A stretch of DNA of 64,000 nucleotides, from the NCBI RefSeq assembly GCF_947488715.1, contig NZ_CANLAG010000003.1, positions 186,001 to 250,000 of the forward strand. The letters run 5' to 3'. Source of the stretch: an uncultured Tateyamaria sp. (GTDB taxonomy: Bacteria; Pseudomonadota; Alphaproteobacteria; Rhodobacterales; Rhodobacteraceae). Position 1 is the first letter of the stretch. Every line of letters begins with the position of its first letter. This document shows, in pieces, positions 30,941 through 39,313 of the stretch. Made by a program: the position numbers and the translations under genes. The notes under the pieces are model-generated. The model was not told the DNA's origin, searched no databases, and worked only from the letters and a program-made list of their open reading frames with translations.

Positions 30941-31351
30941 ATGACGAAAATGACTTTGGCTTCCTACCCCCACATGTTGGGGTTCGAACAACTGGAACGG
31001 CTGCTGGAACGCACTGCCAAAAGCAGTGAAGGCTACCCACCGTTCAATATCGAACAAACCTCCGACTTTTCTTACCGGATCACGCTGGCCGTGGCGGGTT
31101 TCGGCGAACAGGACCTGTCGATCACCGTCGAGGACCGCCAACTGGTGATCCGCGGACGACAAAGCGACGACAGCGAGGGGCGCGTATTTTTGCATCGCGG
31201 CATCGCCGCACGCCAGTTTCAACGCAGTTTTGTTTTGGCCGACGGGGTCGAAGTCGGCGAAGCTGTGATGGAAAACGGGTTGCTGCACGTCGACCTGACA
31301 CGCGCCAAACCCGAAACCGTCGTCCAGACGATCAACATACGGAAAGGATAA
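30941..31351 (+). CDS. Hsp20 family small heat-shock protein
   Basis: A 136-residue small chaperone. The alpha-crystallin domain runs from about residue 35 (PPFNIEQTSDFSYRITLAVA, then GF) to the end, with EDRQLVIRG and the terminal MENGLLHVDL (the G-x-L motif), followed by a short basic tail. Such proteins hold unfolding clients for refolding by DnaK. GAGGA lies eight bases before the ATG at 30941. The next gene, DUF1150, follows three bases after its stop, a common roseobacter pair. Confidence 0.93.
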   Translation: MTKMTLASYPHMLGFEQLERLLERTAKSSEGYPPFNIEQTSDFSYRITLAVAGFGEQDLSITVEDRQLVIRGRQSDDSEGRVFLHRGIAARQFQRSFVLADGVEVGEAVMENGLLHVDLTRAKPETVVQTINIRKG

Positions 31352-31354
31352 GTC

Positions 31355-31579
31355 ATGAACACTCCCTTTGATTTGAACGCCGATGTGGGCCGTATGGTAT
31401 ACGTCAAACCGGTCCTCGTGGATGATCTGCCGCGCGAAGTGCGCGATCAGGCCGAAGGGCTGGACCAGCTCTTTGCCGTCCACGACGCCGAAGGGCAGCA
31501 ACTGGCGCTTGTCGCCAACCGCAAGCTGGCCTTTGCCCTTGCGGTTCAGAACGACTACGCGCCGCAGCCCGTTCACTGA
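31355..31579 (+). CDS. DUF1150 family protein
   Basis: A 74-residue acidic protein with GRMVYVKPVLVDDLP, the GLDQLFAVHDAEGQQLALV strand pair and ANRKLAFALAVQNDYAP, which match DUF1150. Function unknown; its constant position after an Hsp20 gene suggests a role in stress or protein quality control. Its TGA overlaps the next ATG as TGATG. Confidence 0.88.
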   Translation: MNTPFDLNADVGRMVYVKPVLVDDLPREVRDQAEGLDQLFAVHDAEGQQLALVANRKLAFALAVQNDYAPQPVH

Positions 31580-32655
31580 TGCGGTTGGTCTTGGCCCTTG
31601 CCCTCGCGGTATGGGCCGGGCCACTGGCCGCCCAGGATGGGGTGGCCTGCCTTCAGTCCCAACTCTCTGCGCTGGGGCATGACCCCGGACCCGTCGACGG
31701 CACCATGCGCCCCTCGGTGCGTGATGCCGCTGCCGCGTGGGGTGGGGGCGACGCCTTTCCTGGATTGCGCCGCGGCACCGCAACCAGTTGGTGCCGCGAA
31801 ATCGGCCTGTCGGACCCAGCCCTCAAATCCCACTGGCCCAGTGCAAAACCGCTGATCATTGCCGCCGAAACGCCCATCGCCACGGCGCTCTTGCGACAGT
31901 CCTTCGAGGCGATCCAGACCTATTTCCGTGACATCCAGGGCATCGAGCTGGCAACGCGCGTGGCGGTCATCGGCGCGGGCGAGGGCGGCTTTTTCGACCC
32001 CGCGCTGGTGGATGTGCTGATGCAGCTCGAACGCCCGGCACGGGCACGGCCCATCGACACGGCGCGCCTGTGCAATGGTCGCACCGTCGGTGGCGCGGCC
32101 AACAGGCCCTACATGCTGTTTTGCTGGCCCCAAACCGTCGAAGACCCCGCATGGCAGGCGCGCATCGCACCCGAACTGCGCCGGGTCATGGCCCATGAAT
32201 ACACCCATCAGGTGCAATATGCTCTGGCCGCTGACGACCCGGCGCAGCGTGTTGACGGGGTCTGGCGGCTTGGTCCGCACTGGATGGTCGAAGGGGTGGC
32301 CGAACTGGTGGAATGGCAATTTGTCTCCGGCCAGCAAACCACTGACGGAGCCGACCTCTTTGACCTGCAAACCGCCGCCCGGCGCAGTCGTCTCACGCTG
32401 GATGGGCTGGATGCACAAGGCACCGTGACCGACAGCGAAGCCTACGGCGTGGCCCGCTTTGCTGCCTACCTCCTGGCCCAGCGGCACGGCACCGACGCAC
32501 TCTTTGACTACTTTCGTGCCCTGGGGCGCGGGTTGTCGCAGGACGATGCCTTTGCGCAGACCTTTGGCCTGACACCCGCCGCCTACACCGCCCTGTTCGA
32601 AGAGTTGCGCCGTGACTATGGTGCCGCCAGACGGTTTGGACGAAGGGATCCGTGA
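31579..32655 (+). CDS. Exported putative zinc metallopeptidase with PG-binding-like N-terminus
   Basis: A 358-residue product. Signal peptide (MRLVLALALAVWAGPLAAQ). Residues 24-54 (CLQSQLSALGHDPGPVDGTM) resemble a peptidoglycan-binding repeat. The zinc motif HEYTH is at residues 206-210, and WMVEGVAELVEW around 235-246 supplies the third ligand Glu typical of gluzincins (peptidase MA-like). No family name recognised with certainty. Overlaps the DUF1150 stop and, in turn, the PhzF gene start, so it is in the middle of a four-gene operon headed by Hsp20. Confidence 0.72.
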   Translation: MRLVLALALAVWAGPLAAQDGVACLQSQLSALGHDPGPVDGTMRPSVRDAAAAWGGGDAFPGLRRGTATSWCREIGLSDPALKSHWPSAKPLIIAAETPIATALLRQSFEAIQTYFRDIQGIELATRVAVIGAGEGGFFDPALVDVLMQLERPARARPIDTARLCNGRTVGGAANRPYMLFCWPQTVEDPAWQARIAPELRRVMAHEYTHQVQYALAADDPAQRVDGVWRLGPHWMVEGVAELVEWQFVSGQQTTDGADLFDLQTAARRSRLTLDGLDAQGTVTDSEAYGVARFAAYLLAQRHGTDALFDYFRALGRGLSQDDAFAQTFGLTPAAYTALFEELRRDYGAARRFGRRDP

Positions 32656-33524
32656 TGCAATTTGATGTCGATTGGGTAGACGCGTTTTCGGACCGCGCTT
32701 TTGGGGGCAATGGTTGTGCGGTGGTGCATGGCGGTGCGGCGCTGGATGACGCGACCTGTATGGCCTTCGTGCGCGAAACGTCCCTTGTGGAATGCACCTT
32801 TCTCGGCCCCTCTGATGTGGCGGATGTGCGTGTGCGCTATTTCCTCGCCAGTCGCGAAATCCCCTTTGCCGGCCACCCCACCGTAGCCTCTGTTGCGGCC
32901 CTGCGGCACCGGGGACTGATCGGTGATGGCCCGCTGACGCTCGAAACTGGGGCAGGGGTAGTGCAGGTGGTGGTGGACGGCATGGCCGTGCGTATGACGC
33001 AAGTGGCCCCGACCTTCGGCGCGCAACCCGCAGCTGAACTGGTGGCCGCCGTGGGTGGCATCGCGGCCTCCGACATCCTGCACCCGCCCCGCGTCGTCTC
33101 CACCGGCCTGCCGTTCTGCATCACCGTGCTGCGCGATCAGGCCACCTTGCGCGCGCTGCGCTTCGACATGACGGCCTTCCGCGCCTATCTGGGCGCGCTG
33201 GGCGTGCACGGGACGGACGTGATGGAGCCGTTCTGGGTCACCCTCGACGGTGCCACAGCCACCGGCCACACGTTCTCGCGCCTGCTGATGGCCCCGCCCA
33301 GCCCGCCGGAGGACCCGTTCACAGGCTCCGCCACCGGGGCCATGGCCGCCTATCTCTGGTCCGAAGGGCTGATCGACACCCCCACCTTCACCGCCGAACA
33401 GGGCCACGACCTGGGCCGCCCCGGTCAGGCGCAGGTCGAAGTGCTGGGCCCGCGCGACGCCATCACTGGCGTGGTGGTCGCGGGGCAGGCGCATGTGCTG
33501 ATGTCCGGAACGCTCCACCTCTGA
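32655..33524 (+). CDS. PhzF family isomerase/epimerase-like protein
   Basis: A 289-residue protein of the PhzF (diaminopimelate-epimerase-like) fold. FGGNGCAVV near residue 20, ETSLVECTFL with the conserved Glu, REIPFAGHPTVAS and PFTGSATGAMAAYLW are the family motifs. Family members isomerise trans-2,3-dihydro-3-hydroxyanthranilate or act on unknown substrates. ATG overlaps the upstream TGA; a GTG three bases earlier is also possible. Ends before a strong bidirectional terminator. Confidence 0.9.
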   Translation: MQFDVDWVDAFSDRAFGGNGCAVVHGGAALDDATCMAFVRETSLVECTFLGPSDVADVRVRYFLASREIPFAGHPTVASVAALRHRGLIGDGPLTLETGAGVVQVVVDGMAVRMTQVAPTFGAQPAAELVAAVGGIAASDILHPPRVVSTGLPFCITVLRDQATLRALRFDMTAFRAYLGALGVHGTDVMEPFWVTLDGATATGHTFSRLLMAPPSPPEDPFTGSATGAMAAYLWSEGLIDTPTFTAEQGHDLGRPGQAQVEVLGPRDAITGVVVAGQAHVLMSGTLHL

Positions 33525-33531
33525 ACGCGAA

Positions 33532-33561
33532 AAAGGCGCGCCCGGTGACAGGCGCGCCTTT
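33532..33561. terminator. Bidirectional terminator between the PhzF gene and sat-cysC
   Basis: AAAGGCGCGCC (33532-33542), 8-base loop, GGCGCGCCTTT (33551-33561): perfect 11-base arms in the gap between two convergent genes. Confidence 0.82.
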
Positions 33562-33582
33562 CAAATCTTGCCAAACGGTCGC

Positions 33583-35661
33583 TTATTGCGCCGAAATCAG
33601 GCCCATGCTCTCTAGCTTGAGCAGAACCTGGTGCGCACAGTTGTCCACATCCACATTCTCTGTCTCAACGCTCAGCTCGGGGTTGGCAGGCACGTCATAA
33701 GGGTCGGAAATCCCTGTGAATTCCTTGATCTTGCCCTCACGCGCCAGCTTGTAGAGACCCTTGCGGTCGCGTCGCTCGCACTCTTCGATCGACGTGGCCA
33801 CGTGCACCTCGACAAAGGCACCAAAGGCTTCGATGTCTTCGCGCACGGCCCGGCGGGTCGTGGCATAGGGCGCGATGGGCGCACAGATCGCGATACCACC
33901 GTTCTTGGTGATCTCGGATGCCACATAACCGATGCGGCGGATGTTCAGGTCACGGTGCTCTTTCGAGAAACCCAGCTCTGACGAGAGGTTTTTCCGCACG
34001 ATGTCCCCATCCAGCAGCGTCACGGGACGGCCACCCATTTCCATCAGCTTGACCATCAACGCGTTTGCGATGGTGGATTTGCCCGACCCGGAGAACCCGG
34101 TGAAGAACACGGTGAACCCCTGCTTGTTGCGCGGCGGCTTGGTGCGGCGCAGTTCCTTGACCACCTCAGGGAAAGAGAACCACTCGGGGATCTCCAGACC
34201 TTCGGCCAGACGGCGGCGCAGCTCGGTGCCCGAGATGTTCAGGATGGTGATGTCATCCTTGTCCTTGATCTCGTCGATGGCTTCGTATTGCGCGCGCTCC
34301 GACACCCAAACCATGTGTTTGAAGTCGACCATCTCGATGCCCATTTCTTCCTGATGCTCGCGGAACAGGTCCTGCGCATCATAGGGGCCATAGAAATCTT
34401 CGCCTTGGCTGTTCGAGCCGGGGCCAGCGTGGTCACGACCCACAATGAAATGGGTACAGCCGTGGTTCTTACGGATCAGACCGTGCCAGACCGCCTCGCG
34501 GGGGCCCGCCATCCGCATCGCAAGGTTCAGCAGCGACATGGATGTGGTGGCCGCCGGATACTTGTCCAGAACCGCCTCATAGCAGCGCACGCGGGTAAAG
34601 TGATCGACGTCGCCGGGCTTGGTCAGACCCACAACGGGGTGGATCAACAGGTTGGCCTGTGCCTCGCGTGCCGCGCGGAAGGTCAGCTCCTGGTGGGCAC
34701 GGTGCAGCGGGTTCCGGGTCTGGAACGCAACAACCTTGCGCCAGCCCATCTTGCGGAAATAGCTGCGCAATTCGTTGGGCGTGTCGCGACGGGCGCGGAA
34801 ATCATAGTGCACGGGCTGTTGGATGCCGGTCACCGGGCCACCCAGATAGATGTCGCCCGCAGTGTTGTGTAGGTAGTTCACGGCAGGGTGCGCGCTGTCA
34901 TCGGCGCCAAACACCTTCTCGGCCTCATGCGCCTTGTTGGGCGTCCAGCGGTCGGTCACTGTCATAGTGGCGAGGATCACGCCTTCCTGGTCGCGCAGGG
35001 CGATGTCCTGACCGATCTCAAGGCTGCCTGCGAATTTCTCGTTCACGTCCAGCGTGATGGGCATCGGCCACAGCGCGCCGTCCACGGTGCGCATGGTGTC
35101 AACGACACTGTTGTAATCGGCCTCAGTCAGGAACCCTTTGAGCGGGTTGAACCCACCGTTCATCAGCAGTTCCAGATCGCAGATCTGGCGGGGCGTCAGG
35201 TCCCAGCTCACGAGGTCGGCGGCTTCGACCTTCAGCTTTTGCGCGCTGTCATACGAGACATACAGCTCGGGGATCGGGGCAAGGTTGTTTTCCATTAACT
35301 TGGTCCTGTAGTTCAAAGGGTTGAAACCGGAGGTCGTGCCGGTCAGTTCGGAATAAATTGCATCGTATTCCGCGAATTTCCGGGTCAGGAATATGTCGGT
35401 CAGCCGGTTCTTTTCGGCTGCACCACGGGTCGTGAGGTCATAAGCATAGCGTTGACGCCGATCCGGTCCGTCGTGGTCGCTGACCCTGACAAACCCGGCC
35501 TTGGTCGCATCCCGCAACAGCGCGTTCAGCCGACCCAGCGACACGCCAACCGCATCCGCCATGGCCCGCTGCGACGCGCTGGGCGCGGTGTCGAGCTGGC
35601 GCAAAAGCAGGAAGAGCTGGTCTTCGTGGTCCGGGCTGGGTTTCTGGGCGGCGATAGACAT
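33583..35661 (-). CDS. MarR/EPS-type winged helix fused in frame to bifunctional sulfate adenylyltransferase / APS kinase
   Basis: A 692-residue product in one uninterrupted frame. Residues 1-106 are a MarR-like winged helix: recognition region SQRAMADAVGVSLGRLNALL (30-49), wing VRVSDHDGPDRRQRYAYDLT, tail helix RKFAEYDAIYSEL. This is the pattern of the small EPS-associated MarR regulators. A 16-residue linker follows. From residue 123 (MENNLAPIPELYVSYDSAQ) it is ATP sulfurylase with QTRNPLHRAHQ (314-324) and GRDHAGPG (408-415), then APS kinase with P-loop GFSGSGKST (522-530). The enzymes make APS and PAPS from sulfate. Relatives I know start at residue 123, where an ATG (35295) has AGGA eight bases upstream, so a 570-residue internal-start form is also likely. 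The frame is open to 35733, but the predicted promoter lies inside that extension. Confidence 0.85.
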   Translation of the reverse strand: MSIAAQKPSPDHEDQLFLLLRQLDTAPSASQRAMADAVGVSLGRLNALLRDATKAGFVRVSDHDGPDRRQRYAYDLTTRGAAEKNRLTDIFLTRKFAEYDAIYSELTGTTSGFNPLNYRTKLMENNLAPIPELYVSYDSAQKLKVEAADLVSWDLTPRQICDLELLMNGGFNPLKGFLTEADYNSVVDTMRTVDGALWPMPITLDVNEKFAGSLEIGQDIALRDQEGVILATMTVTDRWTPNKAHEAEKVFGADDSAHPAVNYLHNTAGDIYLGGPVTGIQQPVHYDFRARRDTPNELRSYFRKMGWRKVVAFQTRNPLHRAHQELTFRAAREAQANLLIHPVVGLTKPGDVDHFTRVRCYEAVLDKYPAATTSMSLLNLAMRMAGPREAVWHGLIRKNHGCTHFIVGRDHAGPGSNSQGEDFYGPYDAQDLFREHQEEMGIEMVDFKHMVWVSERAQYEAIDEIKDKDDITILNISGTELRRRLAEGLEIPEWFSFPEVVKELRRTKPPRNKQGFTVFFTGFSGSGKSTIANALMVKLMEMGGRPVTLLDGDIVRKNLSSELGFSKEHRDLNIRRIGYVASEITKNGGIAICAPIAPYATTRRAVREDIEAFGAFVEVHVATSIEECERRDRKGLYKLAREGKIKEFTGISDPYDVPANPELSVETENVDVDNCAHQVLLKLESMGLISAQ

Positions 35662-35676
35662 CACAGACTCGTTTAC

Positions 35677-35690
35677 GTTCACGGGTGAAC
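35677..35690. promoter_or_regulatory. Operator candidate 1 upstream of the fused sat-cysC gene
   Basis: GTTCAC, GG, GTGAAC: a perfect dyad that contains GTTC-N6-GAAC. It lies 16 bases before the ATG at 35661 and overlaps the predicted -10 and transcription start. A second dyad with the same GTTC-N6-GAAC core is centred 32 bases upstream. Confidence 0.6.
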
Positions 35691-35716
35691 ATATGTCAGG
35701 AAAAGTTTGTTCACAA
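35688..35716 (-). promoter_or_regulatory. Candidate promoter of the fused sat-cysC gene
   Basis: On the minus strand TTGTGA (35716-35711), 17-base spacer, TATGTT (35693-35688). The -35 falls in operator 2 and the -10 touches operator 1, so a protein bound to both would block RNA polymerase. Transcription would start near 35682, giving a leader of about 20 bases. Confidence 0.5.
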
Positions 35717-35729
35717 AAGAACAAACTTT
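35702..35729. promoter_or_regulatory. Operator candidate 2 upstream of the fused sat-cysC gene
   Basis: AAAGTTTGTTC, ACAAAA, GAACAAACTTT: perfect 11-base arms around a 6-base centre, again with a GTTC-N6-GAAC core. Too AT-rich and long to be chance in this GC-rich genome. A MarR-type dimer would fit such a site. Confidence 0.65.
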
Positions 35730-35788
35730 CCATCTGCGACGATTTTGAACAACGTGGTTAATCTGCAACGCCCATGCGGGACACGCAA

Positions 35789-37492
35789 TCAGGCGGTCAC
35801 GGGCCGCATGTTTGGCGCTGCATCTCTGCCCAGCATCGACAGGTCCGACGCATCCGGCAGGGGCAGGGCGCGCAACGGTGCCTCGCGCCCGCGCAGGGAC
35901 AGCGACACCAATGCGTCCTCGGGCGGGGTGGCACCGGCAGCCTCCAGCGTGTCGATGGACAGCAGGGCCTGCACCGCACGCGGCTTGGTCTCGCCTTCGA
36001 GCCGCGCGGCAAAGTTCACGGTGTCCCCGATCAGGGTGCGTGGGGCCTGACCCGCCGCACCAATCTCGCCCAGCACCACGGTGCCCAGATGCACGCCAAT
36101 GCCAATCGACACCGGTGCTGCCCCCTCTGTGGCGAGCGTTTCGTTGAACCCCTTCAGCGCGGCACCGATCCCGCCCACGGCGGCGATCGCGGCGCGGGCC
36201 GATGCGGCCTCGGTCTCGGTTTCGAACACGGCCATCAATCCATCGCCCATGTATTTGTCTACCGTTCCACCTGCGGCCACGATGGGTGGCACAATCCGGT
36301 CAAAGAAACGGTTCAACAGGAACACCACGTCATAGGGCAACTGCCCGTCCGTCCGGGCGGTAAACCCGCGCATGTCCAGAAACAGCACGGCCAAGCGCGC
36401 TTCTTTGCCCTGGCTGGCATGGGCGCGCCCCTTCTTGCCGTCGCGGTCAAAGACGCGGAACACCCGCACCGGCCCCGATGGCCGCACTTGGCAGGCCAGC
36501 CGCGCATTGGGTGGCGCGCCGACCGCCGCCAGGCTCTTGCGCTCCGCTTCCGATGGGGGTGGCAGGTCGTCGAGGCCCTCTTCGACGATCACCCGGCAGG
36601 TCGTGCATCGCCCGCGTCCGCCACACAGCGCTGTGTGCGGCACGCCGCTGGCATGTGAGGTCTCAAGGATGGTCTGCCCGCGCGGGGCCCGCACGCTCGG
36701 CCCGTCCACGTAATGCACCCGAATGGGCTTGGCGATGGCGGCCACGACCCTGCGCAACACAAAAGCGGTGGCCGCCACACCCAGAACCACCCAGACGCCA
36801 TAGGTCATGTTGCGCGCAGATTGTGCGAGGGTCTCGAACCCGGCGGCATCCGGCCAGTTCCACGCGCGGTGGGCCACGGCCTGTGCGCGCGGATCACTCA
36901 GCAGCCCGTCGATCACGCGGGCCGACGTGACATAGCCCATCAACCCAAGCGTCGGCAGCATGACCGCCACACCGATCAGCCACGGCGCTGCGCGCGTCCA
37001 CCACGCCGTCATGCGCAGCCACATGTGCAGACCAATCGCCCCATGCACCCATGCCACACACAGCAACGCGGCCTGCGCCCAACCATCAGACGTGCCCCAG
37101 ATCAGCCGGTTCACATAGCCCAGCATCGTGGTCGCGCCCAGCATCTCATGCGCGCCGCGCGTATAGACAAGGTGATCAACCAGCATCAGCGGGATCAACA
37201 GGCCCAGCACCACCTGAACCCAGTCCGTCACCGGCATTCGCAACCCGCGCGCCACCACAACCTTGGCCAGCGACAGCGCCATATGCGTGACCAGCGATCC
37301 CATGATCACCGCCGTGCCGACATTCGACCGGATCACCCAAAGGCGCGCGGCCTGCACCGTGTCAAACGCCGTGGGCGAGATCAGGACAACGGCCAGGTTG
37401 ATCACATGCAGCGTCAGATACAGCATCAGGATCAGCCCGGTGACGATCCGAATGCGCGTCCCCAAACCGCCGCGCCACAACACATGTGTCAT
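35789..37492 (-). CDS. Membrane-anchored adenylate cyclase with 2Fe-2S ferredoxin domain
   Basis: A 567-residue product. Residues 10-250 hold about six transmembrane helices with histidines at 29, 70, 107, 115, 150 and 156, some near helix ends, as in SDHC-like di-heme anchors. Residues 258-345 are a plant-type ferredoxin domain with Cys290, 296, 299 and 334 (CGGRGRCTTC). Residues 365-540 are a class III cyclase domain: FLDMRGF with metal Asp373, DKYMGDG with Asp417, and GDTVNFAARLE. It should make cAMP in response to membrane redox state, like CyaC of Sinorhizobium as I recall. I use the ATG at 37492 with GGGGA upstream; a GTG at 37507 is in frame. Separate promoter from sat-cysC is likely. 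Confidence 0.85.
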   Translation of the reverse strand: MTHVLWRGGLGTRIRIVTGLILMLYLTLHVINLAVVLISPTAFDTVQAARLWVIRSNVGTAVIMGSLVTHMALSLAKVVVARGLRMPVTDWVQVVLGLLIPLMLVDHLVYTRGAHEMLGATTMLGYVNRLIWGTSDGWAQAALLCVAWVHGAIGLHMWLRMTAWWTRAAPWLIGVAVMLPTLGLMGYVTSARVIDGLLSDPRAQAVAHRAWNWPDAAGFETLAQSARNMTYGVWVVLGVAATAFVLRRVVAAIAKPIRVHYVDGPSVRAPRGQTILETSHASGVPHTALCGGRGRCTTCRVIVEEGLDDLPPPSEAERKSLAAVGAPPNARLACQVRPSGPVRVFRVFDRDGKKGRAHASQGKEARLAVLFLDMRGFTARTDGQLPYDVVFLLNRFFDRIVPPIVAAGGTVDKYMGDGLMAVFETETEAASARAAIAAVGGIGAALKGFNETLATEGAAPVSIGIGVHLGTVVLGEIGAAGQAPRTLIGDTVNFAARLEGETKPRAVQALLSIDTLEAAGATPPEDALVSLSLRGREAPLRALPLPDASDLSMLGRDAAPNMRPVTA

Positions 37493-37574
37493 GCTTGGTG
37501 TCCCCACTGACCCGTTTGGCCCAGCGTGGCCAGCGACGCCGCCGGGGTCAAGCGGCGATCACACTCGCGTGGTT

Positions 37575-38549
37575 TCAGGCGGTCTCGGCCACGGCTGGCG
37601 CGTCTTCGGTCTCGTGCTCGGCCAGAAACCGCTCGGCCTCAAGTGCTGCCATACAGCCCATGCCCGCCGACGTCACCGCCTGCCGGTACTTGTGGTCGGT
37701 CAGGTCGCCGGCGGCAAAGACGCCGGGAATAGATGTCTCGGTGCTGTCGGGCTTGGTCACGACATAGCCGCCCATATGCGTCTCCAGCACGTCCTTGACC
37801 AACTCGTTGGCAGGTGCATGGCCGATGGCGACAAACACACCCTTGGCCGGGATGTCGGTGATCTCGCCGGTCTCCACATGCTTGACCTTGATGCCCTCGA
37901 CGCCCAACGGGCTGTCGGTGCCGTAAACTTCCTCAAGCTGGTGGAACCACAGCGGCTCGATCTTGGGGTTCTTCATCAACCGGTCCTGCAGGATCTTCTC
38001 CGCCCGCAACTCGTCGCGGCGGTGGATCAACGTCACCTTGGACGCGAAATTGGTCAGGAACAGCGCCTCTTCGACGGCCGTGTTGCCGCCACCGATCACC
38101 ACGATCTCCTGACCGCGATAGAAAAACCCGTCACAGGTCGCACAGGCGCTGACGCCAAAGCCTTTGAACTTCTCCTCCGACGGCAGGCCCAGCCACTTGG
38201 CGCGCGCGCCGGTTGCCAGGATGATCGCATCGGCCACATATTCCGTGCCGCTGTCGGACTGCGCCACAAACGGACGGTTCGAGAAATCCACCGACGTGAT
38301 GATGTCGCCAATGATCTCACAGCCCATCGCCTTGGCGTGGTCCTGCATCCGCACCATCAGGTCCGGCCCCTGCACCTCGGTGTCACCGGGCCAGTTCTCA
38401 ACCTCTGTGGTGGTGGTCAACTGACCGCCGGGCTCAATGCCCTGCACCAGAATGGGGTCCAGCATCGCACGGCTCGCATAAACGCCCGCAGTATATCCCG
38501 CAGGACCCGATCCGATGATCAAAACCTTTGTCCGTTTTGTGTCGGCCAT
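37575..38549 (-). CDS. trxB: Thioredoxin-disulfide reductase
   Basis: A 324-residue FAD/NADPH flavoenzyme that reduces thioredoxin. FAD site [18 protein letters not shown] near the start, redox-active CATC at residues 136-139, the NADPH-domain [13 protein letters not shown], and the terminal [20 protein letters not shown]. Start is the ATG at 38549. It is divergent from the Lrp-type regulator, a linkage common in Rhodobacterales. Confidence 0.97.
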   Translation of the reverse strand: MADTKRTKVLIIGSGPAGYTAGVYASRAMLDPILVQGIEPGGQLTTTTEVENWPGDTEVQGPDLMVRMQDHAKAMGCEIIGDIITSVDFSNRPFVAQSDSGTEYVADAIILATGARAKWLGLPSEEKFKGFGVSACATCDGFFYRGQEIVVIGGGNTAVEEALFLTNFASKVTLIHRRDELRAEKILQDRLMKNPKIEPLWFHQLEEVYGTDSPLGVEGIKVKHVETGEITDIPAKGVFVAIGHAPANELVKDVLETHMGGYVVTKPDSTETSIPGVFAAGDLTDHKYRQAVTSAGMGCMAALEAERFLAEHETEDAPAVAETA

Positions 38550-38678
38550 GTCGCACCCCCGATGCAGCTTGATTGAGCAGTCCACCCGATATAGACGCAG
38601 CCCGCGCCGGTTTGAACCCTGATATTGGGCAGCCGGGTTGCACAGAATGCAGGCAGTCAGGTTTCAGAAAATTGCGCG

Positions 38679-38720
38679 AATGTGAAACATTATTGCGCAT
38701 GACGCCGTGGCTGTTATAAC
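38679..38720 (+). promoter_or_regulatory. Candidate promoter and operator of the Lrp-type gene
   Basis: TTGCGC (38693-38698), 16-base spacer, TATAAC (38715-38720) is a reasonable sigma70 promoter. Just upstream AATGT, GAA, ACATT (38679-38691) is a perfect dyad abutting the -35, a plausible autoregulatory or trxB-shared site. Confidence 0.5.
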
Positions 38721-38744
38721 AACCGCAAAATGACGGGGGCGCTT

Positions 38745-39245
38745 ATGGCAAGCACGCGACTCGATCCCATTGATCGTAAAATTCTGGCCGAACTGCAGGC
38801 CGATGGCCGCATGACAAATGTGGAACTGGCCAAACGGGTGGGCATTTCCGCGCCGCCCTGCCTGCGCCGTGTGCGCACGCTCGAGGAAAGCGGGTACATC
38901 CGCGGCTACCACGCCGACGTGGACAGCCACGAACTGGGCTTCGAGGTGCAGGTGTTTGCCAATGTGGGCCTCGCCAGCCAGGCCGAGGCCGATCTGAGCG
39001 CCTTCGAGGACCGCTGCCGCGCCTGGCCGCTCGTGCGTGAATGTCACATGCTGAATGGCGAGGTCGACTTTATCCTCAAATGTGTGGCACCTGACCTGTC
39101 CAGCTTCCAAAGCTTTCTGACGGGCGAATTGCTGACCACTCCCAACGTGGCCTCGGTCAAGACGTCACTGGTGATCCGGCAGGCCAAAGACGCGCCCGGC
39201 GTGCCATTCGACGTGCTCGAGGAACGTCTGGCGAAATCCGCTTAA
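38745..39245 (+). CDS. Lrp/AsnC family transcriptional regulator
   Basis: A 166-residue feast/famine regulator. The HTH is at residues 5-60 (LDPIDRKILAELQADGRMTN, then VELAKRVGISAPPCLRRVRT). The RAM effector domain follows, with CHMLNGEVDFILKCVAPDL. I use the ATG at 38745 with GGGGGCG six bases upstream; an ATG at 38730 adds five residues. Divergent from trxB, which it may control. Confidence 0.92.
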   Translation: MASTRLDPIDRKILAELQADGRMTNVELAKRVGISAPPCLRRVRTLEESGYIRGYHADVDSHELGFEVQVFANVGLASQAEADLSAFEDRCRAWPLVRECHMLNGEVDFILKCVAPDLSSFQSFLTGELLTTPNVASVKTSLVIRQAKDAPGVPFDVLEERLAKSA

Positions 39246-39270
39246 GCCGCCCCTTGAGTATGTGGTACGG

Positions 39271-39288
39271 GCGGTGTGATCCGCCCCA
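39271..39288. terminator. Small hairpin between convergent lrp-type and Hint genes
   Basis: GGGCGG, TGTGAT, CCGCCC: a 6-base stem without a T tract, placed in the 68-base gap between two converging genes. Weak support. Confidence 0.35.
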
Positions 39289-39313
39289 CACCTTTCTGAA
39301 TCTACGCTAAGGC

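Noticed and set aside
35662-35733. Upstream start at 35733 for the winged-helix-Sat-CysC gene.
   Set aside because: It would put the predicted promoter and both operator dyads inside the coding sequence and adds a Cys/Phe-rich stretch with no family match.
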